Origin: Misgurnus anguillicaudatus
Lineage: Eukaryota > Chordata > Actinopteri > Cypriniformes > Cobitidae
Length of the DNA: 64,000 nt
Reading direction: 5' to 3'
NCBI RefSeq assembly: GCF_027580225.2
Contig: NC_073348.2
Span: forward strand, 27,641,501-27,705,500
The position numbers and the translations under genes are program-made. Below the pieces are notes generated by a model, which searched no databases, was not told where the DNA came from, and saw only the letters and a list, made by a program, of their open reading frames with translations. Positions 26,333 through 64,000 of the stretch are shown piece after piece; within the stretch, counting starts at the first letter, position 1, and every line of letters starts with the position of its first letter.

Positions 26333-28942
26333 TTAGGCTACAGGAGCATCTTCTGACGTCTCGGTCCCATTTTCTGATAAGAGTTCTTCAGGATCATTGT
26401 AGTTTGCTGGATAGAAACGTTTCAGGATGCTGGAGTGGGACATAAAGTCAGAGTGAGTCAGCATTTTTAGATACACACACACATGGACATAAAAGAAAAC
26501 TAAATTCACACAAATATAAAAAGTAAAGAGGAAATGGCATTATAAAATGAGGAACTATTGCTTTTTTTTAAACCATGACACAGATGTTCAGAGCCATCTG
26601 TTAACAATAAAATTCATGGTATAGATGGAAAGCTTAAAAAAGAATAATTCTGATAAAAAAATAAATTTTGGCATACTAAAAACTGTAGTTCTTACCCCAA
26701 TAAAGTAATAGGAATGATGCAAAGTCCAGCACCCAACAGGAATACAAAGCCAGGATACCATATCACAGTGGCCGCATAGATGCTGCTAAAAGCTGCGGAT
26801 GCCACAGTGCTGGTCAGGTTTTCAATAAAAGCCACACAGGCAAAGAGCGCACCTGATAAAACAACAGACAATTATAGACCCCAATACAAAAATAAGGATC
26901 TTTTATGCAAATAATTCCTTATATGCACAGGAGATATATACCTTAGGCAGAAGTCAAATATATATATACAAGGCATGGCTGCTACATCAAATAAAAATTT
27001 AAATATATATACGGTGCTTCAGATCAGCCAATTATAGAAAAGGATATTCTATGCAAATAATTCCTTGTATGCACCAAATATTTATATATATATATATATA
27101 TATATAACAAGGCATGGCTGCTACATCCAATAAAAAATTAAAAATATATATGGGTGATTCAGGTCAATAAACTCAAGAAATACAAAACACTTGAGCAAAA
27201 AGAGTTCTTTGACACAGACAGCTTGCTGAATAAGTAGTTTTGGAAGAGTGACTTTCTAAGAGCTGCGCACCCTGCTCGGACTTTGAAACGACCTTTGACA
27301 TCATCGAACGCAGAACGGGAAATGGCATGATGGCAAACATCGAAGGAATCCTAACTGTAAGCAAACACATCAATATTTGCATTAACTAGACAAACAAGAC
27401 CTCCAGACTTACAGTTTAACCAAAAGCAGGGCACAAAAAACACATTTATGGATCTTACACCTGCACTGGTTGTTCTGGATTAATATGTGTGAGAATAAAT
27501 TAATAAAAGTATTGTAACAATGTAATAAGGTTTAACTAACAATACGGATTGATGATCATATTAACAGTAAAATTGACAAAGACATAAAGCACAGTAAACA
27601 ACGTAATTCAGCAAACTCAGTTGGCCCACTAACTACATGCAGTATAATAAAAACATAAAAAAATGTGATAAGATTGTAATTCAGGAGCAGCTGTTTGCTC
27701 AGTTAATTACTGTTATAAAATGTATATTGTAAAAACATTGTGGTCGCAGCGCACACCTCATAGGTTCAATCCCAGTAAAGACACATACTGATATGTGCTG
27801 TACGTTGCTTTAAATAAAAGTGTCTGCCAAATGCATAAATGTAAATATTCTCATCCCACACCTCTTTAAATTTTTAAAGGACAGACTGTGAACATAGATG
27901 CTTACCCAGAAACATCATGAGTGTAGTCTTTGCGAAAGCAGTCATCACCAGGCCTATAACCACCGACAATATCCCAATATAGATGATGGTTATGTTAGAC
28001 AGACAACGTGAAAACATATACACACCAACAAAGCTAGTGATAAACACGGCGGTAGAGGCCGCGGAGCCATAGCCAATAAGGATCTCACTCCAGCAAAGCG
28101 GCTTATTGAGTTCATAAAGTGTGATCACAGACAGACCCCCGGTATTAGAGAACGAAAACGAGAAAAAAATTATCATCATTAATACCAGCATCCAACTTGT
28201 TTTCCTGTTTCCTCCCGCAAACAGGTTAACTATCCCTGATGCGAGTTTCTGCAGAGCCTGGCAACAAGCCACAGTCTCTGACCTATCAACCACCTTTGTT
28301 TCTTTCAGGAAAAAGATGGCATATAGCAAGTTAAGCAACTGTAACATGGCCGATGTAAAGAAAGGCCAGTTAAACCCAGCCGCTATCAAAAAGTAGCCCG
28401 TGGAGATGGCCGCCATGCCTGCCATAATGCCGATCACCATGTCGATCACGGCCATACGAAGAGTTTTCTGCTTGCTGTTGTCGCACAGATCGGCCACATA
28501 GGAGAAGCAGCCACCTAGCATGGTTCCGATGCCACCGAAGAGGGAACTTGCAAAATTGGCAGCAATGAGGAGGTAGACGTTGAGCTCGAAGAAGGACACA
28601 GTCAGGAAGGAAACTGAGTAGATCAGGGATCCAATGAGTGGCATGATAATAGTGATCTTACGCCCGCGTTGATCGCTATAGGCCACCAGAAGGAGGGTCA
28701 CCACAAGACTAGGGATCAGGGAAAACAACTCGCTGTACGTGGAAAACAGTGAAGCTGCTTTCTGCACCTTCTGAAAAATAGAAATGTAAACAAAATAGAT
28801 GTGTTAACATTATGCTGTTGTTACATATGTGTAATACAAAATGGTCAGCTATGAAACCAGAAAGAGGAAATAAAACACACGTGTCTGCTTATACCACAGA
28901 CTGATTTCTAAACAGGTGGAAGCCGCACAACATACTATTTAA

Positions 28943-28996
<54 letters not shown>

Positions 28997-30396
28997 GGGA
29001 CCAAACGTAATTTTTTATAAAGAATGGCTAACGACTATTTTTTGAAAGATTTACATTACATATTTCTGCTATTATTATTTTTGGTCCAAAATGTATAAAG
29101 ATACTACGAAAAGGTAGGAAATGTTATATTATTATAAAAATCAAAATAAGTCGTATTTTTAAAAGCATAAAAGACAAGTATACTTTGCAAAGAAGTTTAG
29201 GTTTTTTATGCATTAAATATAGTGTTCAAATTTAAGAGAAAATGTATCTGTTTTTTTTTTGTTGTCCAATTCAGCTTGGTATATCACTCAATGCATTAAC
29301 TTTGACTAGCTGGGTATGTTTTATTTAAAATAATAATAAATAAATGTAACATAAAAAACTTGTTTTCCCCAAAATAAAACTAGCCCATATTTTTTCACTC
29401 TTAAGCCATTCTAGGTGTATATCACTTACTTTCAACCAAACACATAGTTATTTTTAAATAATATCCTGTTTCTTATTAACTTTTTTATAACATTGACCCA
29501 TTTTTAAAAGCTTCATAAAGGGCACCTATCTGTCAACAACCAATCCACATGCTCTCAACCAAAGGCTGACGGACACCCACATCCCCAATGTTGCAATCAC
29601 ATGCATTGATTGTCTGTAAAGTTGCAAAGCAAAAAAAATGAATCCATACAGATATTAAATGCCTTCAAAAGTGAAGCTATGGGTTTCTGAACGGGTCTTT
29701 TATGCACGCACTTACGGACATAGTTTATAAAGTATATAATAAATAAGTATATATAAATGTTTCCTTAAAAAAACTTTGATTCACCTTGAAAAAAAATAGT
29801 TTTTGATGGATGTATTTTTAGAGCTTTAAAAATGGGGCGCTATCCAGTGCAATTACAAAGCTAAAGTAGCCTGAATATTAGTAGCTAAACACACTCTGAC
29901 TGTGTTTGGCAAAAATAAGAAAGTCATATACACGATGGCTTCAGGGTAAGTAAAATATGAGGTAATATTTATTTTGAGGTAAACTATTTCTTTATGTCAC
30001 ATTTATTTATTTGTCACTATTTCTTTATGTGTGATGATGATACAAGTGATCCAGCACCGAATGTCAGAATTCATGCGGCGCTGCGCAAACACATCGGCGT
30101 AAATGACACCGAAATACCGCGAGACTACTGCCAAAGACGTGCATTCGAATTGCTCTCGCGTTGTTTTTATGTCAGCCGTGTGAAGTCGAAAGCAGCTTAT
30201 TTACCTCTTGCTGGCCGGTGTTGTTGCTGTTGTTGGCGGCGCATGGGGAAGTGATGTCGTCGGACGCGGGATATGATGAGTTTGTGATTTCCAGCCACAG
30301 TCTGCGATACACGTACTGCTGCACCAGAGGATAAAGCATAAAACTGGCAAACGCGTAAATCCCGACGATCGGCTCGACAAAGTACAGTCTCTTCAT
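26333..30396 (-). CDS. slc46a3: SLC46A3-like lysosomal proton-coupled solute transporter, 5 coding exons, complete
   Basis: Coding exons, in order of translation, are 30396-30205, 28770-27906, 27354-27271, 26852-26696 and 26429-26333 (stop TAA at 26335-26333). All junctions are GT-AG and in phase, giving 464 residues; human SLC46A3 is about 461. The start has A at -3. The protein opens with MKRLYFVEP and a first membrane helix, then a lumenal loop with sequons at N39, N55 and N58. The major-facilitator loop motif DQRGRK is at residues 97-102. The large second exon holds most of the helices, including PLCWSEILIGYGSA and MTAFAKTTLMMFL, and exon 3 gives PVLRSMMSKVV. These match the SLC46A3 family better than SLC46A1, as I recall the sequences. 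The family works in the lysosomal membrane as a proton-coupled exporter of steroid conjugates, bile acids and some drug catabolites. The tail carries DPEELL (445-450), an acidic dileucine sorting signal. The paralogue assignment within SLC46 is inferred. A possible poly(A) signal (ATTAAA on the minus strand) lies at 26048-26043. Confidence 0.85.
26896..27172. repeat. Local tandem duplication of about 140 bp with TA microsatellite, slc46a3 intron 3
   Basis: Two adjacent diverged copies share TATGCAAATAATTCCTT (26908 and 27051) and CAAGGCATGGCTGCTACATC (about 26970 and 27108). Each copy carries an AT-repeat stretch, and a pure (TA)n run sits at about 27078-27106. The block lies wholly inside the intron between slc46a3 exons 3 and 4. 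Confidence 0.6.
27726..27852 (+). repeat. tRNA-derived SINE tail fragment
   Basis: The sequence GGTTCAATCCCAGTAAAGAC resembles a pol III B box region. It is followed by GTGTCTGCCAAATGCATAAA and TGTAAAT, the typical fish V/L2-type SINE 3' tail. The 5' part is degraded. It lies in slc46a3 intron 2. Confidence 0.65.
28784..30200. other. slc46a3 intron 1: AT-rich, one CA microsatellite, no exon seen
   Basis: This stretch separates exon 1 from exon 2 of slc46a3. It holds a (CA)n run at about 28944-28988 and AT-rich sequence. I see no coding exon and no transposon with recognisable ends. Confidence 0.6.
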
Positions 30397-30778
30397 TCTG
30401 TCGAGGATGTTGGCAGAAAAGTCCAGAAATCAGCATCAGTCCACATACACAGAAACATACATGGTTAAAAGTATTTACTGTATTTAAAACCGGATGACTA
30501 GATCACTCAAATACAAATCTCTCTGTATTGGCATCTCAAAATGTCAAACACTGAACACCTTGGACAGCTACCAGTCTTGCCTAACTAATACAAACAATGT
30601 AACGTTAAACGGACACCAAACTTACTTCTTACTTCCAGCAGGCATAAAGTTCGTCTCTTCTGAGGTCAGTCCTCTATTAAACATTACTGTGGCAATGACA
30701 TCGTTGCCTGTTTTGTTTATGAAACCATGTCTGATCGCAACCACTTATGAAACGATGGGTTTCTGTCTGTTATTACCT

Positions 30779-30850
30779 GATTGGTCAGTTGATTTTAAGA
30801 ACTCTATGTTATTGGTTAGTGACGCTGCTAATCATTTCAAGTGGGCGGGC
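30779..30850 (-). promoter_or_regulatory. Candidate slc46a3 promoter: two CCAAT boxes and a GC box
   Basis: About 380-450 bp upstream of the slc46a3 start codon the plus strand reads GATTGGT (30779) and ATTGG (30811), which are CCAAT boxes on the minus strand, followed by GTGGGCGGGC (30841-30850), a GC box. The cluster fits a TATA-less promoter for the minus-strand gene. The transcription start was not located, so this is an inference from motif grouping. Confidence 0.35.
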
Positions 30851-32011
30851 CGAATAATTGTACGGGGAAAGCAGCAATCCTGTAATATCAGGACACCACA
30901 ATTTATTTCCTTGTTTCTGTTTCTGTTGCTTTTGTTCTAACACCCTTATAATTTTAAGGTCACTAAAACACATTAACACTCGTATTTATTAAAGTACTAT
31001 TTCCACATAAAGATACTATATTATTCTTTTAAAAATATTTTTGCATTTCCCTTTAATTTTATCAAATTAATATAATCTATTTAGAGATAAAGGACTCTGG
31101 CATTTTGTGTTTAATATTGATTATTGTTTGTTATCATTTAGTTAATTGGTTTGTCCACACGAGGGCTTAATAAGAGGCAAATAGAATAGAACTTTATTTA
31201 TTGTCAGTTTTGGGTGTTTCTAGATTAATAAAAACATGATTACATTAACACAACAAGATTCTAGAGCAAAACAATGCACATAGAACAGTTAGAGCAAACC
31301 AAACACAAGTGTGCAAACAATACAATAGTGCAAACAAGAACACTTTACTATATAAAATAAACCAAACAAAACCAAAATGACAAACCCAACAACAAAAACA
31401 GAAGTAGGCCTACTTTGCAAACATAACAACTGTTGATATAGAAACAAACAGGAATCAGGAAAGTAACATTCAGTAATAGTTAGTACAGTTATTGACTGGG
31501 AGATAAGAAAAACATTGCACAAAGACCTAATAATGCACATGCATGGGTAATATTGCATTGAAATTATGGAAGGGCGTTTTTTTGGGGCTGTTTGGAAGAA
31601 GCTATTCTGGTTTCTGACAGTTCTTGCTGTGATCAGTTGAGCTTTCTTTGTGATATTTGTAAAGTCGTTGCGAAAAGTTGTGCAAGGAAACCTAAAAAAG
31701 CGTCTATTTAATATGACATTATTAACTTATTATACATTTCAGACAATAGGTTCTTGCACACTTTCTTTACACACTTGAGAATAAGTAGGGTAGCTTACAT
31801 TTACACCCCCCCCCCCCAATAATATTGGACCTACTCAACTTTTCTCTCTAATTTAGCGCATATGTCTTGTCAGATCCATTCCACTAGAGGAAAGACCTAA
31901 CAAAAATTAAACTCCGTTCCGCGTTTTAGCTACAGCCTTGACTTCCACTTCCAGTGATAGCAGCCTATTAACTTAATTGAACTGATAAACCTTTGTAAAT
32001 ACTGTAGTATT

Positions 32012-32063
<52 letters not shown>

Positions 32064-32519
32064 AAATTTACTAAATAGTTTACTATTATACATATTAAAG
32101 TAAACAACCGTATTTTCATATCGGTTCACACATTTTAATTGATTAATTCCAAGCCAACACTGAGATTGCACTTGGCTCAAAACACGTCAACTACACATGT
32201 AGCATTATTGCGATTTATAGTCTCTTATATTTCAAATGTTACGGTAACGTTGAGTAGGCGTACATAATGGGAGGAGTCTACATAACTGAACTGGATATAC
32301 ACTGGAGATGAAAGCGTAAAACTTAAGTTCATCCTAAAATAATATTACCAGAAGAGGGCGCATCGTGTCCAACACAATGGTCGTTTCTCTTGCACACTTT
32401 CAAGTTTTTTGTTTTATTTAAGTCGTTTCGCATCTCTTCATATAACCGTTGCGTTCAACAACAAACAAGTGGTGTTAACGTCAAATTAAAACGCTTCGCT
32501 CCTACATCACGACTCAAAT
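30851..32519. other. Spacer between head-to-head slc46a3 and synj1
   Basis: AT-rich, with a poly-C tract at about 31806-31817 and a (TA)n microsatellite at about 32013-32060. No gene is seen. Confidence 0.5.
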
Positions 32520-32679
32520 TTGAGGGACCGGAAGCGGCGAAGGGTGTAACAGAAAACAACTCCCGGTTTTCCTTTCTAGGCTTCAGTCGTATTTGTTTGA
32601 ACTACCTGACCCGCTAGTCATTTTCTTACTATTAGCCAAATACGATCCAACCGGGCGAAGACAGACACAACTCTGACAG
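32520..32679 (+). promoter_or_regulatory. synj1: synj1 first (non-coding) exon and core promoter region
   Basis: An ETS-type site ACCGGAAGC (32527-32535) lies upstream of a good donor, GACAG|GTACAC, at 32679/32680. The next acceptor with a coding start is about 1 kb downstream at 33,661-33,673. This is the expected layout for a 5'-UTR first exon. The exact transcription start is not visible, and the left limit given is only the promoter motif. Confidence 0.45.
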
Positions 32680-33685
32680 GTACACAATCATACACTTCAC
32701 TATAAAGCATTGTCATAAATAAATAATACAAACATAATCATTAATTTTGTGCATATAACGTAGAAATTTAACAACCCGGAGCTGAAATCGGAAGAAATGT
32801 GATTTGTTTATATGGTTCAGGAAGGCGATGATGAAGAGCTAGCAGGCTAATGTTAGCCGTTGGTGGTTATCAAATCAACCTGCTAAATGCTCTGTCAGTT
32901 TGTCTTACTGCTTGATTTTGACAGATTAACTGGAGCTATAGTACATTTTTGTATTAGTTGTATGCATCGTTAGCGTTTTTTGAGCCAACCTTTAGCCACA
33001 CGCTGAGACTGGCCCAAGGTTAGACTGTATTCTGCACCATATATTCTGCACTATATTAATAGTTAGGCTGAATATTTAAATGTATGTGGTTTGTTTTGCA
33101 TTGAAATGAGCACATTGTCATTCACGTTCTGAATGGCTTAGTTGATTTGTGCCGGACATTTTTTTTGTGAGTCGCAGGGTTTGGTTTTATTCTGCATCTC
33201 TTTGGATTGTGTGCGAGTTTTAAGTGGTTCGTTGATAATACAGCATCATAACTAAAATTGCGTTTACATCTGTTTAAAACATGATGTTGTCTTTTTGCTA
33301 TTGTAAATATTTCCTGGTTTTGTGATGTGGTTTTCTGCTACCCAAAGAGTGATTTCAAACAAGGATGTGCTTTTTACAATAGCACGAATGATGCAAATTC
33401 TTCCGCATATGTTAACAGTGATGCTAATGTATGATCACAATGACAGACTGCATTTATAAAGCACTTGGATTTACTGTGGATGCATAATGCGACATTTGAT
33501 GCACCTGCTCGTCTGTATCAGGCCGCTTGGGGGTCTGAAATGTTTACATCAGCAACTTGATGCAAACCATTTCAGTGTATTGTGTTATGGTAAACATAAC
33601 ATGCATAATAATAATCCTTGGTGTATGCATTTAACAAAAATCAATTTTTCCTATCATATAGCATTGAAACAGGTTGTGTCGAGCC

Positions 33686-57939
<24,254 letters not shown>

Positions 57940-60150
57940 TACCATGTGCTGAGAAAGAGCGTGTATGTAAAATATGGAGATAATATTATTGTATATCTAT
58001 TATCCGTGTATGGTTTGTATAAAAAAGTGTGGTTTATTAAAGCTCTTCATCTTCTCTTAGCCAACGGCAGGCATATAGGGAGGAAATTAATATGGGTGTT
58101 AGCTATTAAAATGGGACAGAAAGGTCTTGCTTGTTGTCACCTATATAACAACCTGTTTACGTGTGTAATATTTTACAGTTCAAAAGCCAGATTTTATTAT
58201 ATTGCACATTTAGTCCTTTATTAATGAAGCATTGTTATTACAAGCCACCTGATTGGGCAATAAGGACGTTATTAAAATACATATCTGACCGAGTTAACAT
58301 TTATCATCACACTCCAGTGCAGAAAAGAAAAACCGTATGCTGTCATTTGTTTCGAACGCACAAATTTTAAATGCCTGGCTGTGTCCGACCTATCCTATTC
58401 CATCATATCCATAAAGCAGGCTTGACCTTGAGCCAAGTTCAGGTATTTTTGTTATTATTTTCATGAATGTATGACCCGTTTCTGTTGCTTATGTTCAGAT
58501 GGTTACTCAGTAAGAGTGCTTGTAATGTGTACAGTACATACAAGTGTTTTGTGCTTTAACAGATGTTGGGTCTGTCCACCAAAAAGTCCACCCCTGTTGT
58601 ATCCTGTGGCACAACTAACATGCTTGGCTTTCTCAAAATATATCTTCTATACATATTCATAGTTGGTGAATACGTGGGAATACTAGTTGTAAACATTTGC
58701 AGCATATATCCGTCCACCAAGCGCTTTGGAAAGCAGACTGAAGCTCGAGTTCGAGATGTTAGTTCGTATCTGTGTCACAGGCATGATCTGCCTCTCTTTA
58801 TCATCATTCATTCGTTTATATAAATATGTGCTTTCGGTACAGAACTGCTGTATTTAACAAATGTGTTGTATGTCTGTATGTGTTCATTTGGTGGTTTCAG
58901 TCGATCTCTCGTTAGTATGAGGGATGTTGGTCATAGCAGGATCGTGCTTTCTTTTCGTGCAATAGACGTGTACTTGTTCACGTACTGAAAGCGTACTTTT
59001 TCATTTCAATTGACGGCTTCTTAAAGTCTTGATAAATCTATTTATTGTTGTGTAGAGGAATACCGTGCTGTATTTTGGAGTGTGTTTATGTGTACTTGCT
59101 GTATACGTGAGAGTGAGCTTGTGTGTTTGCGTTGTCATCGTTGAGGGTCATGTGACCACAGATTCATTATGGCATTACGTCGTTATAAAAGTGATTTGAT
59201 GCAGGAAAGCAGGCTTTTAAATAAACACGAACGCAACTGGATGTTGAGTTATGAATGGTATTGTTTAGTATTTAAAGCAACAGATAACACTGATCCAGGC
59301 TTTCTTTGTGTTTTGTTCATAAAGCCTTTTGACAGATTTTTTTATTATAAGAACATTCTTAACTTATAATTCAGCTTTTTTTATTGGTCATGTTAATTGT
59401 TTAACATTCCAGACTTTAAAGATGCATTATGGATAAATCAGACGGCGTTTGATTTTGTGTGTACAGTCATTTTTCTTACATTCCTCTTGCCGTTTGAACG
59501 TGTTATGCAGGATGTTCATTGTGCCTCAAGGGCATACAAAAAAACTTCATTGTACGTTAAAGTGTGTGGGTTTTTCAGGAAGCAATGACTGCAAAATTTA
59601 ACTGAGTGCTCATTACTGTTTTGGTACAAATTTTAGATGTTTTACTGAAAGCGTTACTTAAATTGAATTGGTGAGACACCGTCCTTTGGGTTTGGTTGTG
59701 AAAGGTGTCTAAATTTTGCCAATCATCAGGAATATGTATTAATGCAAACCAGATGCATTCCGAACTGTGAATATCTCCAGAATACAGACAGGTATCAGGC
59801 TATGGTTAATTTGTGTCTTCCTTTGATGGCTGATGAATGCAGTGTCACACCTTATGATTTAAAGGCATTAGAAGTTTGTTCAGGTGTTCTGTATGTAACG
59901 AAAGCACTAAATTTGACACTAGCAAGTGCTAGTTATGTATGATTTATTTTATAGGAATAAATTAACTCCTTTTGTGAAGTTAACGTTCCTTCATAGCTTT
60001 TAGACCAGTAGTAAGCAGTGGTATTAACCTTACATGTATGTATACACAAAACTGCAATTCAGTAATTTAAGTGCATACCAAATATGCACATTTATGTATG
60101 GAGCAATTGATGTTGTATGTATGCAATAATAAAGGTAATTTACCATGAAA
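57940..60150 (+). other. synj1: synj1 3' UTR of the long isoform
   Basis: No coding signal or bounded transposon is visible after the stop codon until an AATAAA poly(A) signal at 60128-60133. The span of about 2.2 kb is plausible for this gene. An earlier AATAAA near 59,955 could be an alternative signal. The limits are inferred from the signal only. Confidence 0.5.
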
Positions 60151-60329
60151 TATTAGTCGCATTGTTTTACTGGCTGCTTCATAACACATCATAAGTGTGA
60201 TGAAAAAAATTAAGTTAAATGGACTTAAGTTATTACAACTTTATTTTTAGAATTTATAGCAACTTCTATATAGTCAAAAAAGTGGAAATGAGTTATTAAT
60301 TCAAGATGTTTAAACTTAAACATTTAAAT

Positions 60330-60735
60330 AGGACATATCATGAAAATCTGACGTTTCCAAGAGCTATAATTGGGTCCCCAGTGCTTCTGTCAACCTTGAA
60401 AATGTGAAAAAGATCAACCCAGTAACTTAGTTTTGGTAAACCATTCTCTGCGAGCATGTAAAAAAATAGGTCATTGAAATTTGGCTCCCCTTGTGATGTC
60501 AGAAGGGGATTATACCGCCCCTTAATCTGCACTATCCAACCACGACACTGCCATTTAGTGCAGAAATCAATTTATTTGCATTTTAAACACCCCAAAACAG
60601 CAAATCTTTTGCTCACACCTACAAAGTGGCAATTTTAACATGCTATAATAAATTATCTATATGGTATTTTAAGCTAGAACTTCACAGATGTACTCTGGGG
60701 ACACCAAAGATTTATTTATCTTGTGAAATGTCCCC
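60330..60735. repeat. Diverged copy of the 48,377 element family
   Basis: Starts AGGACATATCATGAAAATC and ends TGTCCCCTTAA. It sits between the synj1 poly(A) signal and slc9a6. Confidence 0.7.
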
Positions 60736-61264
60736 TTAAAGTGAAAGATATTTTTACATTGTATATAAAAGTGGATACACTGAACTGAAGGCTAATGCTA
60801 AAATATTTGAAATTAGTTTTAAATAATAAATAAAGATATGAAATTAGTTTCACACAATATACATGTATACGTTTATATGCAAAATAGAGATTTTATTATA
60901 TTTTTAAGTTAAAGTGAGCAGCTAAGTGCAAAGCCACAGCTTAATTCTTACAAACCCTTTTTTTTAATAAAATGTAAAAACAAGTAATTACGTAATAAGT
61001 GTGTACTCTATTGCATAATTACTAATTAATTAATTAATTATAATTATTAATTTCCCTATTGTATAATATTATTCAAACATGTAATATAAATTTAAATAAA
61101 ATTAATGATATTGTTTTTATAAAAAAGTCAGGATATTTACTAAATAATACTACCAATTATACTCAAAATGAAAAAATAAGTATTGCAAAAAATACTGTAT
61201 TAAATATTAGTGTATTATGTAGAAATGTAAGGTCTTATTTGATGTCCTTTAATTTGTAAACTCC
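60736..61264. other. AT-rich spacer between synj1 and slc9a6
   Basis: No gene is seen. It contains a short AATT repeat at about 61021-61040. Confidence 0.5.
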
Positions 61265-61396
61265 CACTTCCGGTCAAGTAAGCAGCCGTTCGATTAATGT
61301 TTTGCTGCTGTCTTCACGCCCCTACGTGGGAGTAAATAGACAGCAGTGATTCACATCATCATCCCAAAACACTCAACGACAGTAAATAGTTTTACT
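61265..61396 (+). promoter_or_regulatory. Candidate slc9a6 core promoter and 5' UTR
   Basis: A CACTTCCGG ETS-type site (61265-61273) lies about 125 bp before the start codon, in sequence with more GC than its surroundings and without a TATA box. This arrangement is typical of broadly expressed vertebrate genes. An in-frame ATG at 61346 exists, but the one at 61397 gives a cleaner signal peptide. Confidence 0.4.
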
Positions 61397-63664
<2,268 letters not shown>

Positions 63665-64000
63665 TAATAGAAATAATGGGTCTCATTCACTAAGCATGCA
63701 TACGCACATATTTATTCGTAAAATGTTCATAAGGACGTTTTAACTTACAAATCATGATTCAACAAAAACATTCATATTAAAATTTATTTTAAATGTATGC
63801 AAAAGAATAACTTGGACAACACGTACCCAATAATCATGAACAAGGAAAAAATATATAAAATATATAACACAGATATATATTATAGGGTTATTTTTCCTTG
63901 ATTATTGCGCAAGTGTGGTCTAAAGTGTTCTTACGTTTTTGCCAAATTTTGAAGAAATTTTAGTATGAAAGTTTTTGTTGATTCATGATTTGTTAGTTAA

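Noticed and set aside
27738..27760. Possible tRNA gene (B-box-like sequence)
   Set aside because: No A box or cloverleaf is present; it is the degraded head of a SINE.
30494..30940. 148-codon plus-strand frame upstream of slc46a3
   Set aside because: It overlaps the likely slc46a3 promoter (CCAAT and GC boxes), has unusual composition and no recognisable domain.

Overview
The window is vertebrate nuclear DNA, most likely from a teleost fish and probably a cyprinid or close relative. It is AT-rich, has split genes with GT-AG introns, and is crowded with short non-autonomous DNA transposons and tRNA-derived SINE tails of the kind common in carp-like genomes. The species call is inference; the fish-type proteins and repeat families are what I see.

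Layout. Positions 1-26,300 hold no gene that I can support. This part is a repeat landscape: terminal-inverted-repeat elements, microsatellites and one complete 6.8-kb LTR retrotransposon (9,566-16,401) with no gag or pol. Positions 26,333-30,396 (minus strand) carry a five-exon SLC46A3-like transporter of 464 residues. Positions ~32,500-60,150 (plus strand) carry the whole synaptojanin-1 gene (synj1). I could follow 31 coding exons with a consistent reading frame, giving 1,632 residues: SAC1 phosphatase, inositol 5-phosphatase, RRM-like domain, proline-rich tail and an NPF-containing C terminus. A short alternative last exon would give a 1,352-residue form. From 61,397 (plus strand) the first three coding exons of an endosomal Na+/H+ exchanger (slc9a6/NHE6-like) are present; the gene runs off the right edge.

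How the genes relate. slc46a3 and synj1 are head to head with about 2.1 kb between them. synj1 and slc9a6 are head to tail with about 1.25 kb between the synj1 poly(A) signal and the slc9a6 start. All three products act on the endolysosomal or synaptic-vesicle membrane system (lysosomal solute export, phosphoinositide removal during clathrin uncoating, endosomal pH), but I see no evidence that they are co-regulated.

Most unusual points. synj1 has one GC-AG intron and one intron that only works as GG-AG. It also has a tandem array of about 280-bp transposon-derived units in its last intron, interrupted by another transposon, and a duplicated serine-rich block in its last exon. Many unrelated short elements share the same end design, TTAA-AGG...CCT-TTAA. 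I found no CRISPR array, tRNA gene, rRNA gene or wholly new gene system.
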